The translations under genes were made by a program, and so were the position numbers. The notes under the pieces were generated by a model. It had not been told where the DNA came from. It saw only the letters and a program-made list of their open reading frames with translations, and ran no database searches. Of a DNA stretch of 64,000 nucleotides, positions 1 to 10,011 are shown in pieces. The stretch covers positions 186,001 through 250,000 of the forward strand of contig JASANG010001042.1 in assembly GCA_030248215.1 (NCBI GenBank). Direction: 5' to 3'. The DNA comes from Enoplolaimus lenunculus (taxonomy: Eukaryota; Nematoda; Enoplea; Enoplida; Thoracostomopsidae). Positions within the stretch are counted from its first letter, which is position 1; the number at the start of each line of letters is the position of its first letter.

Positions 1-443
1 TGTCTGTCCGTCCGTCCGAAAAGAATCTCACGAACGGCTGAACCGATTTTGATAAACTTTTTTTGTTTGAAAGCCAATTATCCTGGGGTGTTACCTCGCA
101 TTAGGGTTTTAAAATTTTAAGCCGTTTATTAGCTACAGGCTAATTTGCATAATTAATTAAGCCTAAATGAGGACTTTTTACAATATTTCACTGATTATTA
201 AGGTTAAAAGCAATATAATTTCAGCACTAAAGGGTTTTTAGGTGCGAGGTATTGGAATAAACAGTTTACGAACATCCAAAACCGATAATTGAATAGTTAG
301 CAAATAACTAATTTGCATATAACCTTAATTGCTTACGTGTGTTCGAGCTTCGCTCAATAAATGTCGTCCCACTACGACTGGTTTGAATAGTTTTTATTAT
401 TTGATATTGCCAAAAACCCCGTTTTTTGGCATTAATTTTTTAG
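1..443. other. AT-rich stretch upstream of the RNase H1 exon
   Basis: The window opens with a short TGTCTGTCCGTCCGTCC run followed by AT-rich sequence. I see no exon here apart from what would be the intron before the acceptor TTTTTTAG that ends at 443. It should be the 3' part of an intron of the RNase H1 gene whose last exon begins at 444. Confidence 0.4.
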
Positions 444-649
444 GCCACGAAGTGGTCAACAAACAAGACATAATAGACTGTTTGAAGATCAAATCATGTC
501 TTCGTGATGTTCGATTTGTGCTTGTGCCGTCGCATTCAGGTGACCATGGCAACGAAGAAGCGGATCGGTTGGCTATAGAAGGCGCTATACAAAATAAGAC
601 AATGGTTAAGTGGGGCATTATTAAACCGGACGACACTGTGGCGTCATGA
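444..649 (+). CDS. Ribonuclease H1, last exon only (paralogue 1, partial at window edge)
   Basis: This is the C-terminal part of an RNase H1-type RNA/DNA hybrid nuclease, which cuts the RNA strand of hybrids. The exon follows acceptor TTTTTTAG and begins in phase 1. It reads about 68 codons to TGA at 647-649. It carries the last part of the fold: VVNKQDI (matching the family's VxNKxL strand), then VLVPSHSGDHGNEEADRLA, with the catalytic-site His of HSG and the final metal-binding Asp of GNEEAD. The first three acidic residues (DG, E, TDS) must be encoded upstream, outside the window. The phase and position of this intron match those of the second copy at 6358-7914, so the two are paralogues. 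The sequence after the GNEEAD motif is longer than in the second copy. Its architecture is that of cellular RNase H1, with no reverse transcriptase nearby. Confidence 0.75.
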
Positions 650-881
650 GCTCTGCGCGTTTAACCGACGACGCGTGGCGGCCGAAAGCATTTATATAAA
701 AGATCATTGTAGCTTTGAAGTATTTGATGTTTATTATACTATAATAAAAATTTGTCTGTAAGCATTGTGTTATACTGAAAAACTCACCGAGAGTTTGGGA
801 CGTAAACGAATATATTTATCATTAGCGTTAAAGACATGACTTTTTTGGGCTAATCATATATTACGCAATGGGTTCACTATC

Positions 882-1406
882 TCAAAAATTTGTTATGGTG
901 ATAACGAGGTTTCTGAGGGCCCGTAAAGTCAGATCGGACTCTCGGCTCAGTGGTGCGATGATTTGCCGATGGGCGCCGGCTTTATCGTCGTCTTTTATGG
1001 TGAATTTCAGTGTCGGTTGGGGAGAAAACAAACTAGCGAGCCAAAATGATCGAGAACGCAAATGCAAGTTTGCTACTGAATCGTAACACAAAATTTTCGT
1101 TTTCAATCCCGGTTGAGGGGCTAAAGGCGTGGCTGGCGTACGTGGTCGACGCGGCACCGCTTGGTGCAGAACCCAGTGAAATTTTGTATTTAAGCTAAAC
1201 CATCGTGTACGTTTAGGCAAGAACTTTGTGTAATCGTATGCGGAATTCAGAACGCTTTTGGCCGGCGTGTATATGTTCTTAATATTCAAAGTGTTCGAAG
1301 CATTTTGTATGAATTTGTGGTACAGCTTGCGGTAAAAAGCTTCAAGCCAGAGAACCTTTCGGTAAGAGCTTCTAACCAGAGAACCAGGTGTGGACTCAGC
1401 CCTCAT
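882..1406 (-). CDS. Open frame of 174 codons, unknown; possible exon
   Basis: An ATG-initiated frame with no stop for 174 codons lies in a locally GC-richer patch. The protein is basic (several SRS, RRPR and RSR clusters) and shows no signal peptide, membrane segment or motif I recognise. A near-duplicated stretch around the start (GGTTCTCTGG.. twice within about 40 bases) is visible. In AT-rich DNA an open frame of this size is mildly suggestive of coding, but base composition alone could explain it. I do not recognise a family. Confidence 0.2.
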   Translation of the reverse strand: MRAESTPGSLVRSSYRKVLWLEAFYRKLYHKFIQNASNTLNIKNIYTPAKSVLNSAYDYTKFLPKRTRWFSLNTKFHWVLHQAVPRRPRTPATPLAPQPGLKTKILCYDSVANLHLRSRSFWLASLFSPQPTLKFTIKDDDKAGAHRQIIAPLSRESDLTLRALRNLVITITNF

Positions 1407-2299
1407 TGGCTCGATTCCTGTATGTCCTTTTTTGAAATTTTTTTGCCCTCAACGAAAAACTTCGAACTCTAAACGTTTAGTTTACGGGGATATCACGAGG
1501 ATGGGTGATGCCCACAGGGTGCAGGGTGATGTGGAGTGGTGATCAATTGGAAACTGACGAGAATGCCCACCCGGCCGCGGGGCTAAACTCTCAATACCTA
1601 CAGTTTAAGGATGAGAGTGTTTATATGTGAAATTTTTTGTCCATCGGTTCAATAGTGCGTTTGTTTAACATATATCATGATGTGGTGTTTATTTCACTAA
1701 GTCACATTTTAGCAATAAAAATTTTGCCTGTTGAAATTGAAAATTGTGGTTTGACTTACGAAAGTTATATTGTTGAAAACATGCGTGCTACTATGAGTTT
1801 TATAAATGCCATTTGCATTCAGAGAACGAAACACTTATTATTTCCACCAATTTGGCTGCAACTCCTGGTTGCTTAAATACGTTCACAGCATGGACGTATG
1901 CCTACAAGGTTGCAATGTTACTTTTAGGAGCGTAACGATATGCTGAGTATATTCCTAAGTCTAACCTTTAGCGTCAGCAAGTCGAAAAGTCTAATACTGA
2001 ACCTAAGCTCGGCAAAAATGTTGCTCAAAGTTGTAAGCTTGTTTTGTTGGAGTCTCGCTTGGACACAGTATGCTACGCTGTAACAGTAACAAGAGTTCAA
2101 TGTTTGACGATTCAGTATATTTCTTGCCAAAATGTCAGGATACACGAGAATAAATCACATGTATAGATTTCAGAATTAACATGGCCGATCTTAACCCTTT
2201 CACTCATAGAGTATACTATGAGCAATTAAATACAATAATGTACGAGCAATACGCACACAGTGAGCAGTGTTTAACAGTTATAACTTATATATGCGCAAT

Positions 2300-2420
2300 G
2301 TAAAATCTCCACAGGACGTGAGAGCCCCCTCGGGCTGGAGCGTCAAGGTCCTATAGCTCAGTGGTCATCGTAAACGCCTCCCACCCATGAGACTGGGGTT
2401 CGAATCTCACCTTGAACTTT
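2300..2420 (+). repeat. tRNA-containing dispersed repeat (SINE-like), copy 1
   Basis: The segment from AATCTCCACAGGACGTGAGAG to the end of the tRNA-like sequence recurs, degenerate, at 13848-13960 (ATCTCCACAAGACGTGCGAG...CATCAAGGCCGTATAG). A tRNA-like head with a shared flanking sequence at two distant sites is what a tRNA-derived SINE would give. No poly-A or simple-repeat tail is obvious. Confidence 0.35.
2343..2415 (+). tRNA. tRNA-like sequence (pseudo-tRNA or SINE head)
   Basis: A 73-base stretch begins with TCAAGGT and ends with ACCTTGA, a perfect 7-bp acceptor-type pairing. It holds a good pol III A box (TAGCTCAGTGG) and B box (GGTTCGAATCT). The anticodon arm (GCCTC/GAGAC) pairs at four of five positions around an 8-base loop. 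The D arm does not close and the T stem pairs at only three of five positions. The A box also sits four bases too far in. I read it as a decayed tRNA or a tRNA-derived SINE, not a working tRNA. Confidence 0.4.
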
Positions 2421-3138
2421 AACATTTCATGTGAAATTGCAAATATTCATGTGAGAAAGGGTTAAAGTTCAAAAAATTTTCTTCAGTTATACCGATCGCA
2501 CGCAAAACGATAAAAGCGACTATCCTCTCAGAATGAATATAAATTCTTTTGTACGCCCCTGGTCAAGCTTGAGCACCTGAAACAACCCGACGAAAACACG
2601 GTGGAAAAACCGAAAAAAACTTTCTTATTAAATCTTGTAAATTAATACTCGCTAAACAGTGACAAACATTGCTAAAAATGGTGAGAAATTTTTTATCACT
2701 CCTTTCATGGTAAAGGTTGATTTACTGAATTTTGTAATACCTATTTTATAAAAATATTGTAAACTACCGTTCTTGTTGGTTGTGTTCACGGCAGCTAGTG
2801 TGACACTGTTTTTATTGTTGTTTGAGACACAAAACATATGTTTTGCGCTTCTAGTGCATGGGGTTTGCGATCAAATACAAGGGTACTAATCAGTGTCCGA
2901 TCTAGGAATTTCTAACATGGGGCTAAACCAGATACAATAGTGCAAACCCTCGTGAGCGAGACTTCAAATGCTATTTTAGTGTTAAACCTTAACGTAAAAT
3001 CTTGCTTTTGAGCCCTGTTGAGGGCCTAAACTGGAGTACCCCTTGGATCCCGCAGTGGGAGGAACAAAGGTATACAATATACATTCTTCTCCTAAGTTTG
3101 TGGCAAGAACAGGAAAACGCATGCTATACAGGCTTTAA

Positions 3139-3318
3139 GGCCAATGTATAGAACAATGCCGGAACAGTAATATAAGTGTATTCCTAAGCCTAAGTCTAAG
3201 CCTAAGCGTAAGAATGAGTCTATATCTAAGCCAAAGCCTAAGGAAAAAAATTAATCAAAAGCTTAAGCTTACTCTATTACAGTCCCGCCGTAAAACGTTC
3301 CAGCCCTGTTCTATGTTC
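3139..3318 (-). mobile_element. TTAGGC-core MITE, family A (3' end decayed)
   Basis: It begins GGCCAATGTATAGAACA, the family A end, and continues through a core of GCCTAA units (CCTAAGCCTAAG..). It then reaches the diagnostic inner segment (TTAAGCTTACTCTATTACAGTCCCGCC). It fades near CCTGTTCTATG without a clear terminal GGCC, and no target duplication can be called. Confidence 0.6.
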
Positions 3319-5321
3319 CCTCCCCCAGCTCACGCAAAAGGTTTACAGTTCAGTGTCAAAAATGACATATTTTTATGTTCAAGTATATTTTGTAACTTTG
3401 TGCTTAAACGATAACCCCCCCTGGAAGTGCTACAGGCAAACTTCCAATTTTCTGGGCCCCTAACATCCGATAATATAAATCGATGTGAACTTTACAGGTA
3501 GTCGTATGTATGTAAAGGAAACGGTGAACTAAATTCGACGGCGCTTTCGCCCCCGCAGTTCTACGGTGCTCACAAGTATTTGATACAAATGGTTTATCTG
3601 TCATTGTTTCTCATTGTATTTCTGAGTTTTGGTTCAACCTTTCTTCTCCAACGGCAAGGAGTATAAATGCGTAAAACAAACTTATCCAGGATGCTGAATG
3701 GCCAAGTTCCGCAAGCACAAATTGTACCAGTAGACGGGCGTGAATTTTTTGAGACGGCAAAGCAAAATTTTTTCGAAACATGGAATTTGTTTAATGCTGT
3801 CTATTTAAGCAATAGGGCGTGACGATGACCATTGGGACCGACCTTCGTACTCCATTATTCGGCCTAGTCGCTAAATGTGATGAATGAGGAATAACAGTAC
3901 CCCGTTTTCCCGACAATTTAAGGGTCTGCTTCCAAATTTACACAGAGTATCGCACAAAAAGATGAAGCGACTTACAGGTTCTGTACAAATACGTAGTAAA
4001 ATACTAAGGTTAAGTTTAGTAGTTAATAGATTTTGCAATAAATGTCATTTGTTAACTATATGACGGATCAGTATAGTGTGAACAGTATGCTTTATCATCA
4101 TATGTTATCAAATGTTGATACTTAAATAAAATGCCTAAATATACCACTAACCACTTTGACATTCTCGCTAGCATTCGCTTTACTCGCAAAATCTCGCTTA
4201 CAATTAAATCTTCAATCTTTTTTTTGACTACATTTTGTTCAAAAATATGATCAGTTTTTTCCTAGGAAATTTACGTGTGTTTGCCAATGAGTTCTTGGTT
4301 GAACGAATCGCGTAGCAATGATTTTCAATTGGGAGAGATCTTGGCTCCCAGGAGTTACAGTAAGTGTAAAATTTTGAAGTATTCACGAGCGAAGTGGCAT
4401 TATTATTTGATCAGAACACCTGACGAGCGAAGCGATGGAGAAGTTACGACTTTTAGTATTATATACATCCCGTTCCAACGGGCGCAAAACGTTTTTGGTC
4501 CATCGGTTGAACGTCTGGAGACATCTCAGACCGCCCGTGGCTACGCGTCTAAACTTGAGCAAACAGCCGTTAATCTTTGTCTAATAAAGGCATTACTTTA
4601 TTGGATAATCGTTAGCAATTTGCTTATTCTGTTGCAAGAGACAGCAATTTTAGTCGCTTTTTTGGTACCGACCCTCACCAGTGAAAGTTTCGGGGTATAC
4701 TAGTTTAGTTTTTAGCCCCTCCAATTGATTTATAGTCGGCTATTGCCGTTAACGTTAGCATTAAATCGTTACCGGCTGTATTGCCTTGCTGAAACCGTGT
4801 GTTTGAGATGGTTGTTCGATTATATGCTCATTTGCATACTGGCAAAAATGACCTGATTCTGCCAGACTGGTTTATGCAAATTTTCATACAACCAATTAAT
4901 TTTTATACGTATTAACGTTATAATTTAGTTTGGTTTGGGGATAATTTTTGGTGTTAAAGTTTAATACTTGTTGCTATCGTTAGCTTGAACCTTTTGTTAG
5001 AATTCTGTCGATGGCTTATGGGTAAGTTGTACTGTTCAATATATTGTTGATCAGGGTGAAAACGGATATTAAAAAATATAACACAGCACATTTGTAAGGA
5101 AACGAATAGTGGATCCAAACACAGGAAATTTGAACGCAAACGGAAATTGATGATAAAAGACTAGTCATTTTAGTTTTCTGCAAATTTAATTGATATATAT
5201 TAGTGCAAAACAAATTTTGAAAAAAGTGCAAGTATAAGATGCACTGAATTTTAGTTGTTTCAGATTAACTAAAATGGTCTTCGATTTTTACTAGAAACGG
5301 AAATTTGACTGAACTTTGCAA

Positions 5322-5357
<36 letters not shown>

Positions 5358-5392
5358 GTTTTTGTTGTTGTTATTATTATTATTCGATTTTG
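5322..5392 (+). repeat. (ATT)n/(TTG)n microsatellite
   Basis: Pure ATT units run for about 35 bases and then degenerate into TTG/TTA units. The poly-Leu and poly-Ile open frames across it are artefacts of the repeat. Confidence 0.9.
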
Positions 5393-5429
5393 TTTTTGGT
5401 TCTCGAAAAATCAAATTCAACCTCGTCTT

Positions 5430-5780
5430 GCGCTCTTATGCGCCGTCCGTCAGCCGTCCGGCGCCATCCGTCACCTTACGGTATCGTACGCAAATAACTC
5501 ACGCACGATAACTTATGGTACGAACGGTGACGGACGGCGCCGTACGGATGTCGGATGGCGCCGTGCGGATGTCGGACGGCGCCGTACGGATGTCGGACGG
5601 CGCCGTGCGGATGTAGGACGGCGCCGTACGGATGTCGGACGGCGCCGTACGGATGTCGGACGGCGCCGTACGGATGTCGGACGGCGCCGTACGGATGTCG
5701 GACGGCGCCGTACGGATGACAGACGGGGACGGACGACGCCGTCCGGTTGACGCAGTATAGCACAACCCTTAACTCCGGCA
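5430..5780. mobile_element. GC-rich hairpin MITE with minisatellite expansion (copy 1)
   Basis: The right end reads AGTATAGCACAACCCTTAA, which recurs at 29870-29889 and 63842-63862. Inside, GTCCGTCACC..TACGGTATCGTACG is mirrored by CGATAACTTATGGTACG..GGTGACGGAC, a large imperfect hairpin. Next to the hairpin is a 21-bp minisatellite (5531-5719). The very high GC is in sharp contrast to the surroundings. Confidence 0.55.
5531..5719 (+). repeat. 21-bp GC-rich minisatellite, nine units
   Basis: Nine consecutive 21-bp units of the form CGGACGGCGCCGTACGGATGT differ by at most two bases. The unit contains the self-complementary block GGCGCC and the near-palindrome CCGTACGG. Because 21 is divisible by three it is open in several frames on both strands, giving heptapeptide-repeat open frames that should not be annotated as proteins. 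Confidence 0.95.
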
Positions 5781-6357
5781 ATGTAGGTTCAAGTTGGACT
5801 CCATTTATGAGGGCACTGGCAGACGTAAGCAAGGTGGCTGCACATGCGGCCCTCAGTTTTGGGTACAATTTTAAATTAGGTAGGTATATATGGCAAAAAT
5901 GATTGTAAAATGAGAAATTTGCAACTGCCGCAACTCATTCACAATTTTCTTCACTAGACCACACTTGCACACCCCAACCCAAAATTCTGATGGCGCCTGT
6001 CGAGTCCAACTGCAGTTGTTGTGGCTTCGAAAAACCTTGGCGTAACAGACTGTTTCTGTAGAACGCGCAAGCTTACAATTTATACCTGTCATTTTCCCGT
6101 ATATGACTGCAAACCACGTATAGGTTGCATGCAGCCACTCCCTTTTAGCAGGATTGTAAGCGAAAAGTGTACTTGTAGACAACGAATGAAAAAATGTTCA
6201 AAATTTTGATGAACTCACATACGTAAAAAAATTTCAGAATCTGATCATTTTCGGCCGAAAAATAAACGTACAGACGTGTTTTTAAGAACATGGGAACATG
6301 AGATATATACCCTCCCGATATGAAATCCTAGCTATGTTTTGACTGCGAGATTTTAAG

Positions 6358-6679
6358 CTTTATAGCGTCAAATACACAGATGACGACTACGCTATTGTCA
6401 ACACTGACGGCGCTTGCTTGGGCAATGGAACGCCTTCAGCGAGAGCCGGGTATGGAGTTTTCTGGGCAGACGACCATCATTTGAACAGCAGCGTGCCATT
6501 AACGAAAGGCCGTCAAACAAATAATCGCGCAGAAATTATGGCATTCACGCACGCCGTTAAACAAGCGTTCGAACAAGGCGTTAAGTATTTAGAAATTCGC
6601 ACCGATTCACGTTATGGCTATGATTGCATGAGAACATGGACCGGCAAATGGCGTGCAACAGAGTGGAAAAATGCTCGAG
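6358..6679 (+). CDS. RNase H1 exon with DG, E and TDS catalytic motifs
   Basis: This is the first recognised exon of the gene at 6358-7914: 322 bases, entering in phase 0 and leaving in phase 1 at CGAG|GTAAAA. It covers the first half of the fold, up to the WKNARG that the second exon completes. Confidence 0.8.
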
Positions 6680-7914
6680 GTAAAATTTCTGTTTTGGTGT
6701 TTGGCTGGGACGTATACAGAATGTAGTGCTACGCTTAGCGTCCCCGTAAGCCCCAGATGATGCGATTCCCTTACACGTCCCGCCAAAATTTAAATTCTCC
6801 GGTCAACATTTGAATGTTCCCGCAGAAATTTAAATTTTTGCTGTCAAATTTGAATTTCACGTCGGCTTATCACAAAATTTCTAAATACAACACAAACTTT
6901 AAACGGAAATTTTGTCATTTATAGTTAGGCCCGGAGCCAGTCAACCTTAGTGCAAGAGATGGTAACGAATTGTTACACTGTAAAAAATGGAGAGTCATAA
7001 TTGACTCTCTCGGAAACAGGGTTTTCCTGACTACACAAACTGAGTCAAATTTGACTCCGCCAGAGTCAAATTCGATTCATTGAATCGCTCAGTGAGTCCA
7101 GTTTGACTCTGGCGGAGTCAAATTTGACACAGTTTGTGTAGTCAGGAAAAGCATATTTCCGAGATAGTGAATTTGACTCCGCGTTTTTTACAGTGTATGA
7201 TGGGCATACACGGTCGTCAGATGACTTACAAGAAACATAAACCAAAGCCAGAGTTTTAGCCTAAACTTAAGCCTAATGCTTAAACGTAAGCCTAATCCTT
7301 AAATTTTTCTGTCAGCGTTCCAGTCCTTAGATTGTATAATTAAAAATAAACTGTACATCACACTTTAGAGTAAAAGTTTGAACCTTTGTTTTAATCGAAT
7401 CCGCGGCAGCTGTTAATAATAGGAACGTGCGCTGTTGCAAACAGGGAAACTGAAAAACATACATATTGGGAGACTCAGTCTTAAGTAAAATTAGGATTAG
7501 GATTATGTTTCGGTTTAAGGCTTGTTCGTATATTTAGGTTTACTCCCAGTGGGCAGACTCCTATAAGTAACATGGAATGCGTCCAACGATCAAACTTGAC
7601 GTAAAACAAATTCTTTGAAGAGGGACAAGAAATACATGTGCTCCCTAAAAGTCACTCATTTTTACACGATTTTAAATCATAGTGGTTACTTTATTTACAA
7701 TGTTTTGTTTTCATGACTTTTCATCCGTATTTTAGGCAAAGATGTCGCCAACCAAAAAGAAATAAACGATTTTTTGGTTATGGAGCAAAACCTTAGGCAT
7801 GTTCGTTTTAAGCTGGTTGAAGCTCACAGCGGCGATTACGACAACGATCAGGCGGACCGGCTGGCTAAAGAGGCATGCGAAAGAAATATAAATCCGCGTG
7901 TGTACGAGGATTGA
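6358..7914 (+). CDS. Ribonuclease H1, catalytic domain (paralogue 2, two exons)
   Basis: The gene encodes an RNase H1-type nuclease that degrades RNA in RNA/DNA hybrids. Exon 6358-6679 carries VNTDGAC (first catalytic Asp), the substrate-loop residues RQTNNRAEIMA (catalytic Glu) and IRTDSRYGYDCM (second Asp), then WTGKW. After donor CGAG|GTAAAA and intron 6680-7735, exon 7736-7914 resumes with GKDVANQKEI (the VxNKxL-like strand). It ends with LVEAHSGDYDNDQADRLAKEA, holding the active-site His and last Asp, and stops at TGA 7912-7914. The junction codon (G|GC, Gly) restores WKNARGKDVANQ, which matches the family across the splice. The usual GNEEAD is DNDQAD here. Exon 1 is taken from acceptor TTTTAAG because an in-frame TGA lies just upstream. 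No start codon or N-terminal hybrid-binding domain was found, so at least one 5' exon is missing from this model. Confidence 0.85.
6976..7195. mobile_element. TA-flanked palindromic MITE, GAGTCAAATTTGACTC family (copy 1)
   Basis: Long inverted repeats run from CACTGTAAAAAATGG to a mirror TTTTTTACAGTG, with TA on both sides (6974-6975, 7196-7197). Blocks such as TTTCCTGACTACACAAACTG and TGACTCCGCCAGAGTCAAA are mirrored in the right half. The TA duplication and CACTG ends fit Tc1/mariner-type non-autonomous elements. It sits in the intron of the second RNase H1 gene. Other copies are at 24806-25018 and 32960-33230. Confidence 0.85.
7240..7315. repeat. Degenerate TTAGGC-like remnant
   Basis: The stretch TTTAGCCTAAACTTAAGCCTAATGC..GTAAGCCTAATCC holds about six decayed GCCTAA units followed by CAGCGTTCCAG. 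This resembles the inside of a TTAGGC-core MITE without its ends. It lies in the RNase H1 intron. Confidence 0.5.
7736..7914 (+). CDS. RNase H1 last exon (paralogue 2)
   Basis: This exon follows acceptor CGTATTTTAG and starts in phase 1 with GC. It runs 179 bases to TGA. It carries the HSG histidine and the final Asp (QADRLA). It aligns with the exon at 444-649 at the same phase and the same position in the fold. Confidence 0.85.
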
Positions 7915-9530
7915 GTAGCATGACCCGTCACTAGGGGCGTAAGTAACGGGGATTTTAGTTTGAGTAGGGATTACCTTTTGTAACAAGCATTTTACGAAAC
8001 GAAGGTAGCTGGCGATAAATTTTTTTCGGTTGAAAACAGTAGTAAAATTCTTGAACTTTCCTCAGGCGGTTTCAAGCCCAAGGTAAAAATAGAATTGCCA
8101 AATGATGATTAACCAAGTATTTGAAATTGGTACTACTGTTATAAGGCTTTCTGATGTCCAAATTTACTTAGCATATTACACACTAAGTGGCTTCACTGCG
8201 CAGAGATATGAATAAATACATCAAACAAAAATAGCCCACCCTTTGAATGTAGTTTAATTGTTGCTAATTGCCTAGTTTCTTTTTCATGTGTATTTTTCTG
8301 TTATTTGTTTGGTTTCGGTTCTTTTTGTATAGCCGTTTCTAAATGTGAATTAAACCTAAAATTTTGACGCGTAGGGGATGTAGTTACGTTTAAAGCGGAA
8401 GTGGTCTGTCATAAACAAACGTTTCGTCCCTGATGTTTACATGGGCTAAAGTTTTAAACATTTGCTACTTGTAAACAAAAAACTATAGTATACAAATATT
8501 AATCCAGCTAAAAAATATTATATTTGACAAAATAGCAAATTCATCCAAAATTCTCAAGATGCTGTAAAATTTGTTGTTTTCTTACATACAGAACAATTTC
8601 ATCATATTTGTATTGAACTAAACTTATTTATAACTTTAGCAAGTTACAACTGACTAACGATAAGCAGAAAATAACGGATTTTTTTCGATATTTCTATAAC
8701 GGAAATGGTTATCCATTTACACTTTCTGTAACTTTGTATACAGAAATATTCGTAGGTTGATTTATTAGACTGCATTTTTCAATTGAGAAATCGTTAGGGT
8801 TGGCAGCGATGTCCGGCGGCGCGCAAAGAGTATTGCGCAACCTTACTGTTTTGTTGCAGTTGGCCTTTAATACAATTGTCACAGAGTATATATTGTTTTA
8901 TTATTTCGTTCATTTTTGCAACATTTTCACTGTAGTCGCATGTTGTTGCCAATAAATAGATATATGCCCTTCGTTGAATTTTCATACTCTGCGAAATACT
9001 TTCGCTTTAGGTTCTGCTGTACGTATGTCACATGCCACAGTACTATTCAGACCAATTACTAATTGTCCAAAGTCATAGATTCACCTGCACGGATGTCGTA
9101 GGTCAAACTACTATTCAGACTAATTACTAATTGCTAATTGCCCAATGCCAATCTGCCATTCTATGTAATAGTTGTTTAGCCTACGATAAACTGCTATTGA
9201 ACAGGCTGCCCAATCACAGTTTACCACCTATAAATTGGTTACTGAAGTTTTGAGCAAATATTAAATACGGAAAACTGGGAAAAGTTTGCGGAACTTTGAG
9301 GTGGTCTAGAAATTTTTCAGGAGGTTTATCCAACCATTTCAGACGGCTTACTAGTTTGAAACTGTTCTCGGATGGTTAAAATTTTCCATTGTCGCTCATC
9401 CCTGCTGGCCTCCATATCGCTACCAGCCGGACTGTGGATTTGCTGTATTTATGAGCCTGTAGACTTTGGGTTAACAGCGAATATTTTATGAGCCAAAATG
9501 TCATCATTACGTTAACAAAGTACACACCAG
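7915..9530. other. Intergenic, no gene seen
   Basis: AT-rich sequence without a credible exon. Around 9030-9150 the phrase ACTATTCAGAC(C/T)AATTACTAATTG occurs twice about 70 bases apart, a small local duplication. Nothing else could be assigned. Confidence 0.5.
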
Positions 9531-9534
9531 TAGT

Positions 9535-9630
9535 GAAGGACGGCGGCGGGCGGGTGAAAAATAAATAATAGTCCGTAACTGAATAACAAGAGGGAGTACC
9601 CTTTGGAGAGGCCAAAGTTTATTTACAGAG
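9535..9630 (+). repeat. Dispersed repeat, AACCGAATAACAGG family (copy 1)
   Basis: GGGTGAAAAATAAATAATAGTCCGTAACTGAATAACAAGAGGG is followed by ACCCTTTGGAGAGGCCAAA. The same pair of blocks recurs at 17219-17330, 45335-45450 and, inverted, at 43785-43870. A fragment with TATTCGAGTCACTACAGTA lies at 44521-44543. It is an interspersed repeat of about 100 bp of unknown class. Confidence 0.65.
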
Positions 9631-9784
9631 GGAAAATTTTAAAAATATATTTGAAACGGTTTCAAGCCAGCACGGGAACGCGACAAAAAATTTTTTCATT
9701 TGACAAATTTTACCATTTTTTACTAATGGTCCCGTTATGATAATGAGGCTACACGGAACTGGGGGTTGCAATGCAAACTAACAA

Positions 9785-9950
9785 GAATATTCAAGATTAA
9801 GCATATTTCTCAGCCTAAACCTAAGCGTTGAAAAAAAGCGTATTCCTATATGCTAGCCTTAGCGTAAGCCTAAGCCTACGCAAAAAATTAAATCCTATAC
9901 TTTTACAGACCCACCAGAAACCTAGACGGTCCTAAAGGTAAACATGGGCC
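9785..9950 (-). mobile_element. TTAGGC-core MITE, family B (one end lost)
   Basis: The right side carries the family B block CCCACCAGAAACC.GAC and terminal ACATGGGCC at 9941-9950. Two clusters of GCCTAA units flank the spacer GCGTTGAAAAAAAGCG. The other end (GTTACGCCCCTTAAAG type) is not recognisable, so no target duplication can be paired. Confidence 0.6.
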
Positions 9951-10011
9951 GGAATCTTTTCACTGTAGTTGCTGAATTCCATTTTTCTAACGTTTTTACA
10001 GTTTATAAATT

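Noticed and set aside
4275-4703. 142-codon plus-strand frame with hydrophobic C-terminus
   Set aside because: Crosses GAGCGAAGCGA-type repeat words and shows no family motif or splice context; probably chance.
5305-5511. Poly-Leu frame resembling a signal or membrane segment
   Set aside because: Translation of the ATT/TTG microsatellite.
5476-5868. Long open frames with heptapeptide repeats on both strands
   Set aside because: They are produced by the 21-bp minisatellite, which stays open in several frames; no start context, signal or splice support.
6358-7914. RNase H as part of a retroelement
   Set aside because: No reverse transcriptase, integrase or capsid-type frame nearby; the domain has an intron in a phase shared with its paralogue and reads as cellular RNase H1.
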